Part shown: piece by piece, positions 58,341 to 64,000 of the stretch
How the letters are laid out: each line of letters opens with the position of its first letter
How positions within the stretch are numbered: position 1 is the first letter of the stretch
NCBI RefSeq assembly: GCF_029504695.1
Contig: NZ_JAQFIN010000004.1
Coordinates: forward strand, 124,001-188,000
Reading direction: 5' to 3'
DNA: 64,000 nucleotides
Origin: Parabacteroides sp. PF5-6
GTDB taxonomy: Bacteria; Bacteroidota; Bacteroidia; Bacteroidales; Tannerellaceae
Position numbers and translations under genes: made by a program
The notes under the pieces: generated by a model
Databases searched by the model: none
Seen by the model: the letters and a program-made list of their open reading frames with translations, nothing else
What the model was told of the DNA's origin: nothing

Positions 58341-61064
58341 CTAATCATCAAAAAGCTTCATCTGGCCGGTGATCTCATCAATGATGTCCGTATTGCTCTG
58401 CTTGTCAGAGTTATCCTCTTCGTTTTCATCTTCAACCTGTGCCGACTCTTCCTGTGGTCTGTTTTCGTCCGGGAAGCGGGTAGGTTCCAATTCATTGATG
58501 GTCTGCACTTCGAAGGTGGTCAACCGTTTCCCTTTAGCTTTGAAGCCTTTCACGCCGATGAACTCTTCGGCGTCGATGATGAGCGACTCCCGGAAGCTGT
58601 CGGCACCACCGAAGACCACTTCGATACGCGGATACATTTCGTCGGTCAACAAGAACAATCGGCTGTTCGCATTCTCCCCGATAAAGTTTTGCTTCTTATT
58701 GGTCGCTTCCAGTTGGAACCGTTTCAGGTAACGGTAACCCTGGTCGGCGTCGAACAATGCGCAGGTCCATACTTTCTGCGCATCATATTTTTCAATCAGT
58801 AAGATATTATCTTCATAGTGATTGCTCACGTCAAAGCCGGTCGTGTAGAAATCACCATTGCGCAGTACCACCAGGATCCGGTCTTCGCTATGGAACTCGC
58901 CCAAAAGCTCTCCACGTCCGTCGTAATTCAGGCGTAACACGTCCCAGTCGAACCATACTTGGCGCCCGCCCAATGTAGAGCCTCCTCTTTGCTTGAAGGT
59001 GATCTTGTGGATCTCGAACTTGGTCAGGATATTTCCCATCGAGCTTCTTCCTTTGATCAGGATGTCGCTGAACTCTTTTTCGAATACCAGTATTTTCAGA
59101 CGGGGTTTGGGCTTGAGCACAAACTTGATCGTTTCCGCTTCGCCATTCGGGTTGGCACTGAAGTAGAGGATGCGCGAACCTTTCGTGCCTTGCGTCACAT
59201 CATATTCTTTATCCCGGGTAACACCGGTGACAAAGAAGCGCTTGATATAGTTGAAACCATCTTTTCCGTCGCGGTAGACCAGGTTATAAATCGTTCGTTT
59301 ATCGTTTTTCTTGAAGACATTGACATACAACACATCCTTACCGACAAACATCTTATCGGCCACTTTCACGATCTTATACACTCCGCTGCGGTAGAAGATA
59401 ATGATATCATCGATTGTGGAGCAGTTGCAGACAAACTCATCTTTTTTCAATGCCATACCGATAAATCCTTCGGTCCGGTTGATATAAAGCTTTTCGGTTG
59501 CTTCCACCACCTTGGTGGCTTCGATCGTATCGAAGTTGCGGATCTCCGTACGCCGGGGATAGGCCGCGCCGTATTTTGTTTTTAGCTTTTCGAACCAGTC
59601 GATGGTATAGGCCACAATATTCTCCAGATGATGATTGATGCGCTCGATGTCTTTCAGTATCTGCGCGATCAGCTCTTCATTCTTCTGCGCGTTGAATTTG
59701 AGGATACGTCCCATCTTGATCTCCATCAGGCGCAGGATATCTTCCCGGGTGACTTCGCGGATCAGGTTGGGTTTGAACGGCTCCAGCCGCTTGTCGATAT
59801 GCCCGATGGCCACATCCATATTCTTCGCCTCTTCAAACTCTTTGTCTTTGTAGATCCGTTCTTCGATAAAGATTTGTTCCAGTGAAGCGTAAAAGAGACT
59901 TTCTTCCTGTTCGGCCTTTTCGATCTCAAGTTCTGTACGCAACAGGTGCAATGTGTTATCCGTCGAATGGCGCAATACATCGCTCACCGTCAGGAAGTGC
60001 GGTTTATTATCCCGGATCACACAACAGTTGGGCGAGATACTGATCTCACAATCCGTAAAGGCATAGAGCGCATCGATTGTTTTATCCGAAGAAACGCCCG
60101 GCGCCAGATGCACCAGGATCTCTACGTTCTGCGCCGTATTGTCGTCGACCTTCTTTATCTTTATTTTATTCTTATCGTTGGCTTTGAGGATCGACTCGAT
60201 GATCGTTGTAGTCGTTTTTCCGTAAGGTATTTCGGTGATGACCAGTGTTTTGTTATCGACCTTGCCGATCTTGGCCCGAACCTTAACCGAACCGCCTCTT
60301 TCTCCGTCGTTATATTTCGTTACATCGATATAACCGCCTGTTTGAAAATCGGGATAAAGCGTAAACTCCTCTTCTTTCAGATAGGCGATCGAGGCATCGA
60401 GCAGCTCATTAAAGTTATGCGGTAGTATTTTGGAAGAAAGCCCTACGGCAATCCCTTCGACGCCTTGCGCCAGCAATAACGGGAATTTGATCGGTAGGGT
60501 GATCGGTTCTTTGTTTCGTCCGTCGTATGAACTTTGCCATTCGGTGGTTTTCGGATTGAAGACTGTTTCCAAGGCGAACTTAGTCAACCGCGCTTCGATG
60601 TAACGAGGCGCAGCCGCTCCGTCGCCGGTCAGTATATTCCCCCAGTTCCCTTGACAGTCGATCAGCAAGTCTTTCTGCCCAAGTTGTACCAAAGCATCCC
60701 CGATAGAGGCATCCCCGTGAGGATGAAACTGCATGGTATGTCCGACGATATTGGCCACTTTGTTGTAGCGGCCGTCATCCAGCCGCTTCATCGAGTGCAG
60801 GATCCGGCGTTGTACCGGCTTCAATCCGTCGTAGATATGGGGAACGGCACGTTCCAGGATCACATAAGAAGCATAATCCAGAAACCAATTCTGGTACATG
60901 CCCGACAAATGGTATTGCCGCGTGCCTGATTTCTCCGGCATTTTATATTCCGAGTGCGCTTCCCCTTCCGGAGTGGTTTCTTCCTGAAGAGGTGCGTCTG
61001 TCTCTCCTGTTTCTTTCTTTTCGTTGTGTTCTTCTTCGATGTTTTCTAAGTCTTCCGGCTTCAT
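58341..61064 (-). CDS. parC: DNA topoisomerase IV subunit A-type protein (GyrA/ParC family)
   Basis: 907 residues. An acidic 35-residue N-terminal tail precedes the breakage-reunion domain: YASYVILERAVPHIYDGLKP, HPHGDASIGDALVQLGQKDL (quinolone-region), and catalytic Tyr in GAAAPRYIEARLTKFA. The C-terminal beta-pinwheel is degenerate and no GyrA-box (QRRGGKG) is seen, only KQRGGSTLGG, which favours topoisomerase IV over gyrase. The acidic tail at the end (DENEEDNSDKQSN) is typical of Bacteroidetes. The ParE partner is not in the window. Confidence 0.9.
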   Translation of the reverse strand: MKPEDLENIEEEHNEKKETGETDAPLQEETTPEGEAHSEYKMPEKSGTRQYHLSGMYQNWFLDYASYVILERAVPHIYDGLKPVQRRILHSMKRLDDGRYNKVANIVGHTMQFHPHGDASIGDALVQLGQKDLLIDCQGNWGNILTGDGAAAPRYIEARLTKFALETVFNPKTTEWQSSYDGRNKEPITLPIKFPLLLAQGVEGIAVGLSSKILPHNFNELLDASIAYLKEEEFTLYPDFQTGGYIDVTKYNDGERGGSVKVRAKIGKVDNKTLVITEIPYGKTTTTIIESILKANDKNKIKIKKVDDNTAQNVEILVHLAPGVSSDKTIDALYAFTDCEISISPNCCVIRDNKPHFLTVSDVLRHSTDNTLHLLRTELEIEKAEQEESLFYASLEQIFIEERIYKDKEFEEAKNMDVAIGHIDKRLEPFKPNLIREVTREDILRLMEIKMGRILKFNAQKNEELIAQILKDIERINHHLENIVAYTIDWFEKLKTKYGAAYPRRTEIRNFDTIEATKVVEATEKLYINRTEGFIGMALKKDEFVCNCSTIDDIIIFYRSGVYKIVKVADKMFVGKDVLYVNVFKKNDKRTIYNLVYRDGKDGFNYIKRFFVTGVTRDKEYDVTQGTKGSRILYFSANPNGEAETIKFVLKPKPRLKILVFEKEFSDILIKGRSSMGNILTKFEIHKITFKQRGGSTLGGRQVWFDWDVLRLNYDGRGELLGEFHSEDRILVVLRNGDFYTTGFDVSNHYEDNILLIEKYDAQKVWTCALFDADQGYRYLKRFQLEATNKKQNFIGENANSRLFLLTDEMYPRIEVVFGGADSFRESLIIDAEEFIGVKGFKAKGKRLTTFEVQTINELEPTRFPDENRPQEESAQVEDENEEDNSDKQSNTDIIDEITGQMKLFDD

Positions 61065-61504
61065 ATCTCTTTTATTTCATCTTTATAGCAAATCCAATCT
61101 TTCCCCACTATGCTTCAGGGATGCACAAAATAGAGTGAAAGCCAAGCGCAATCATGAAAGCTCGCTTTCAAAGATTGTCAGGGCGCATCCTCTATCCTAA
61201 AGGTGTGACTCAAAAGCGGTTAGCGGACAGCCGAGGACAGCCGTTTGATGGTGAGTGCGGAAAGCCCTTTGTTCGACTTGTCTTGCAGGACAGCCTTTAC
61301 AGTCAATAGACAAAGATAAGATAAAGTTCGGTTACCACCTCATTACCCGATGCGAAAAGTGCAAATTGGCGATAAGTCGCTATCTGTCCGCTTCTTGCCT
61401 TAGTCTGCATAACCTCTTGTCGCACAATTGCTCTGTCACAGGGCGTTCCGATAGAAACTGTCCAAGTTTCACCCGATTTGAAACCTACCCCAACTCCCTT
61501 TTTC
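61065..61504. other. Intergenic region upstream of parC
   Basis: No credible gene. It contains GAAAGCTCGCTTTC-type hairpins (about 61158), a minus-strand TATCTTTG at about 61311-61318 that could start a 240-nt parC leader, and no recognised RNA family. Confidence 0.45.
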
Positions 61505-61632
61505 AAACTACCGGTACTTTGCGCGCAAACTACTAATATTTTGTCGACAAACTACCGGTATTTTGTTCGCAAACTACCGGTAGTTTCTGAGGAGAATATT
61601 AATATCTCATTTTCAAAGACTTAGAGATTGGG
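61505..61632. repeat. 22-bp-period palindrome element, copy 3
   Basis: Units at 61505, 61527, 61549 and 61571, exactly 22 bp apart; the second (AAACTACTAATATTTT) is the degenerate one, as in copies 1 and 2. The following 45 bp (GAATATTAATATCTCATTTT ...) match the flank of copy 1. Confidence 0.92.
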
Positions 61633-61758
61633 CGTTATTCGTTACTTCGTAGGTCATTGACCTTTGTGAAATCAATCTCAAACGAAGTTCTCCGCAAGAT
61701 ATTTCTTTATTCTACAAATAGGCTGTATACAATAAATAAAGCCGAAAAAAGAAGCTAA

Positions 61759-63555
61759 TTACCGCGAAGCTCTTTTCCTTTCCGTCTCGTCGAGGATGAT
61801 TTTGCGCATGCGCATGTGGTTGGGGGTGATCTCTACGTATTCGTCGATGCGGATATACTCCAGGGCGTCTTCGAGGCTGAAGAGGACCGGCGGAGCCAGG
61901 ATAATCTTATCGTCCGTTCCCGATGCGCGTACGTTGGTCAATTTCTTGGTTTTCGTCAGATTCACTACCAGATCGCCATCTTTGGAGTTTTCACCCACGA
62001 CCTGTCCGGCGTAGATATCTTCACCCGGCGGGATAAAGAAGCGGCCACGCGATTGTAGGTTATTCAAGGCATAAGCAATAGCTGTACCCGTTTCCATCGC
62101 AATGATCGATCCGTTCTGACGTTTGTCCATATCTCCTTTCCAGGGTTGGAATTCCAGGAAGCGGTGCGCGATGATCGCCTCACCGGCCGAAGCTGTCAAC
62201 AGGGCGTTGTTCATGCCGATAATCCCACGTGAAGGGATCGTAAATTCGAGGAAGATCCGGTCGCCCTTGCTCTCCATCATCGTCATTTCCCCTTTCCGAC
62301 GGGTCACGATATCGATGATGCGGCTGGAACTTTCTTCCGGCACGTTGATCGTCAGCTGTTCTACCGGTTCACATTTCTCTCCGTTGATCTCTTTGATGAT
62401 GACCTGCGGCTGTCCCACCTGTAGTTCATAGCCTTCGCGGCGCATGGTCTCGATCAATACCGACAGATGCAGGATGCCCCGTCCGTAGACCAGCCAGGCA
62501 TCCGCCGAGTCGGTCGGTTCGACCCGCAGGGCCAGGTTCTTGTCCAGTTCGCGTTGCAGGCGATCGTATATATGGCGGGAGGTAACGTATTTACCATCTT
62601 TTCCGAAGAAAGGCGAGTTATTGATCGTAAAGAGCATCGACATGGTCGGCTCATCGATCGCGATGGTCGGCAGAGCCTCCGGTTCGTTCAGGTCGGCAAC
62701 CGTTTCGCCAATCTCAAACCCATCGATGCCCACCAGGGCACAGATATCTCCCGAGCTGGCGGAGGCGACCTTCGTACGTCCGAGTCCTTCGAAAACATTC
62801 ACTTCTTTGATGCGCGACTTCACCATCGAGCCGTCGCGTTTGCATAACATGATATCTTGTCCTTCGCGCACCTCACCCCGATGTACCCGTCCGATAGCGA
62901 TACGCCCGATATACTGGGAGTAGTCCAACGAGGTAATCAGCATCTGCGTCGGTCCTTCGTACACCTCAGGCTCCGGGATATATTCGATAATCGCATCCAA
63001 CAGGGGTTGAATATCTTCGGTCGGATTATTCCAGTCGTCCGACATCCAGCCTTGCTTGGCCGAACCGTAAATCGTTGGGAAATCCAATTGCTCTTCCGTC
63101 GCGTCCAGGTTGAACATCAGGTCGAACACCATCTCCTGCACCTCCGAAGGGCGGCAGTTGGGTTTGTCTACCTTATTAATAACTACGATCGGCTTCAGTC
63201 CGATCTGGATCGCTTTCTGCAATACGAAGCGCGTCTGCGGCATCGGCCCTTCGAAGGCGTCCACCAACAACAGGCAACCGTCCGCCATATTCAACACACG
63301 TTCCACTTCCCCTCCGAAGTCGGCATGGCCCGGAGTATCGATAATATTGATTTTATATCCTTTGTAGTTGATAGATACGTTCTTGGCTAAAATCGTAATG
63401 CCACGTTCACGTTCCAAATCGTTATTGTCAAGGAATTGGTCGGGCTCCGCCTGTCCCTCACGAAACAGTTTGCCGGCTAATAACATTTTATCTACAAGGG
63501 TTGTTTTGCCATGGTCGACATGGGCAATAATTGCAATGTTTCTGATCTTTTGCAT
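61759..63555 (-). CDS. typA: TypA/BipA ribosome-associated GTPase
   Basis: 598 residues. G1 AHVDHGKTTL at 11-20, G3 DTPGHADFGGEVERVL at about 72, G4 NKVD at about 128. BipA-specific regions follow (GRGILHLSVLIETMRREGYE, GEMTMMESKGDRIFLEFTIP, AYALNNLQSRGRFFIPPGED). Helps late ribosome assembly, especially at low temperature. Canonical G motifs contrast with the EF-G paralogue at 28.3-30.5 kb. Confidence 0.97.
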   Translation of the reverse strand: MQKIRNIAIIAHVDHGKTTLVDKMLLAGKLFREGQAEPDQFLDNNDLERERGITILAKNVSINYKGYKINIIDTPGHADFGGEVERVLNMADGCLLLVDAFEGPMPQTRFVLQKAIQIGLKPIVVINKVDKPNCRPSEVQEMVFDLMFNLDATEEQLDFPTIYGSAKQGWMSDDWNNPTEDIQPLLDAIIEYIPEPEVYEGPTQMLITSLDYSQYIGRIAIGRVHRGEVREGQDIMLCKRDGSMVKSRIKEVNVFEGLGRTKVASASSGDICALVGIDGFEIGETVADLNEPEALPTIAIDEPTMSMLFTINNSPFFGKDGKYVTSRHIYDRLQRELDKNLALRVEPTDSADAWLVYGRGILHLSVLIETMRREGYELQVGQPQVIIKEINGEKCEPVEQLTINVPEESSSRIIDIVTRRKGEMTMMESKGDRIFLEFTIPSRGIIGMNNALLTASAGEAIIAHRFLEFQPWKGDMDKRQNGSIIAMETGTAIAYALNNLQSRGRFFIPPGEDIYAGQVVGENSKDGDLVVNLTKTKKLTNVRASGTDDKIILAPPVLFSLEDALEYIRIDEYVEITPNHMRMRKIILDETERKRASR

Positions 63556-63578
63556 CGAAGACTAATTTTTAGTGGGTG

Positions 63579-63681
63579 CAAAGTTACGATTTCTAATCGA
63601 GAAAGAGGGGGTATCGGATCGATAATTCTTCAGAAAAAGAGAGAGAAATACTTGTTGTTCCAAAATAAAGCCTTATATTTG
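63579..63681. promoter_or_regulatory. Divergent typA and rpsO promoters
   Basis: Minus strand TAACTTTG (63579-63586) for typA; plus strand TTG (63652-63654) and TATATTTG (63674-63681) 19 nt apart for rpsO, leaving a 42-nt rpsO leader that could carry an S15 autoregulatory structure. Confidence 0.65.
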
Positions 63682-63729
63682 CACCCGCTTAAATAACATA
63701 GTATTAATTTATTAAAGTATCAAAGAATC

Positions 63730-64000
63730 ATGTATTTAGATTCAGAAAAGAAAAAAGAATTATTCGAAAAGCACGGAAATGCTAAGTCTGCAACCGACAC
63801 AGGATCTCCTGAAAGCCAGATCGCGCTTTTCACGTATCGCATCAGTCACCTGACTGAGCACTTGAAAAAGAACCGGAAAGACTTCGGTACTACCCGGTCA
63901 CTTCAGAAGTTAGTAGGTAAACGTCGTCGTCTGTTGGATTACCTGATCAAAACAGATATCACCCGTTACCGTGCGATCATCAAAGAATTAGGCATCAGAA
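63730..64000 (+). CDS. rpsO: 30S ribosomal protein S15, cut by the right edge
   Basis: 90 codons are visible (MYLDSEKKKELFEKHGNAKS, then DTGSPESQIALFTYRISHLT and RSLQKLVGKRRRLLDYLIKT), ending KELGIR at the window edge, one or two codons short of the usual stop. Binds 16S rRNA in the platform of the small subunit. Confidence 0.97.
   Translation, partial: MYLDSEKKKELFEKHGNAKSATDTGSPESQIALFTYRISHLTEHLKKNRKDFGTTRSLQKLVGKRRRLLDYLIKTDITRYRAIIKELGIR

Noticed and set aside
61255-61536. 93-codon frame between parC and typA
   Set aside because: Cys/Leu-rich, runs into the 22-bp palindrome element, no recognisable protein features.

Overview
The window reads as the chromosome of a gut Bacteroidales, most likely Parabacteroides. 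The evidence is the promoter style (a TAnnTTTG -7 box before most genes, no Shine-Dalgarno signals), many SPII lipoproteins and TonB-dependent receptors, an ECF sigma/FecR/TonB cassette, S46 peptidase, DUF4834, DUF3316, DUF4249 and DUF2027 proteins, and a 1142-residue surface protein with a Parabacteroides-type C-terminus. The genus is an inference; the order is well supported.

Layout. 1-3.8 kb: cobalamin riboswitch driving a BtuB-like receptor and a BtuG-like surface lipoprotein. 3.9-4.6 kb: MNT/HEPN toxin-antitoxin pair with a broken HEPN gene. 4.9-13.2 kb: trpS, then an ECF sigma/FecR/TonB receptor/DUF4249 cassette split by an AT-rich AbiE-like gene pair and a beta-barrel gene. 13.6-21.7 kb: housekeeping genes (pyrH, birA, yraN, tadA, pssA, psd, a RecB/AddA-like helicase-nuclease, a SUI1-family factor). 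22.7-24.1 kb: repeat-packed intergenic region before the large surface protein. 27.8-32.6 kb: an XRE regulator, a GTPase-defective-looking EF-G paralogue, hemW, and a zeta-like kinase with a 56-residue overlapping partner. 32.7-43.9 kb: secreted metallopeptidase, DPP11-type S46 peptidase, CYTH and Smr proteins, gpmI, YgjP-type peptidase, a lipase-like lipoprotein and a Tat-exported TIM barrel. 44.0-48.6 kb: higBA, MATE pump, metY, cysteine-cluster protein. 48.6-54.5 kb: a CzcCBA-type metal efflux operon headed by a His-rich membrane protein. 54.6-56.4 kb: gene-poor, palindrome-rich stretch ending in tRNA-Leu(UAG). 56.5-64 kb: S41 peptidase, DUF3316, parC, typA, rpsO (cut by the right edge).

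The most unusual content is non-coding. At least six classes of short repeat fill the intergenic gaps: (1) heptamer tandem repeats with a different 7-mer at each site, often arranged as long perfect hairpins; (2) a 21-bp GC-rich repeat; (3) a dispersed element of four 16-bp palindromes at exact 22-bp steps (three copies), with two unrelated palindrome arrays sharing the same 22-bp step; (4) a 214-bp element with 38-bp terminal inverted repeats (two copies); (5) a 79-bp arm (three copies, two forming an inverted pair); (6) other inverted elements. They nest, abut genes, supply stop codons to at least three genes and occupy the variable loop of the B12 riboswitch.
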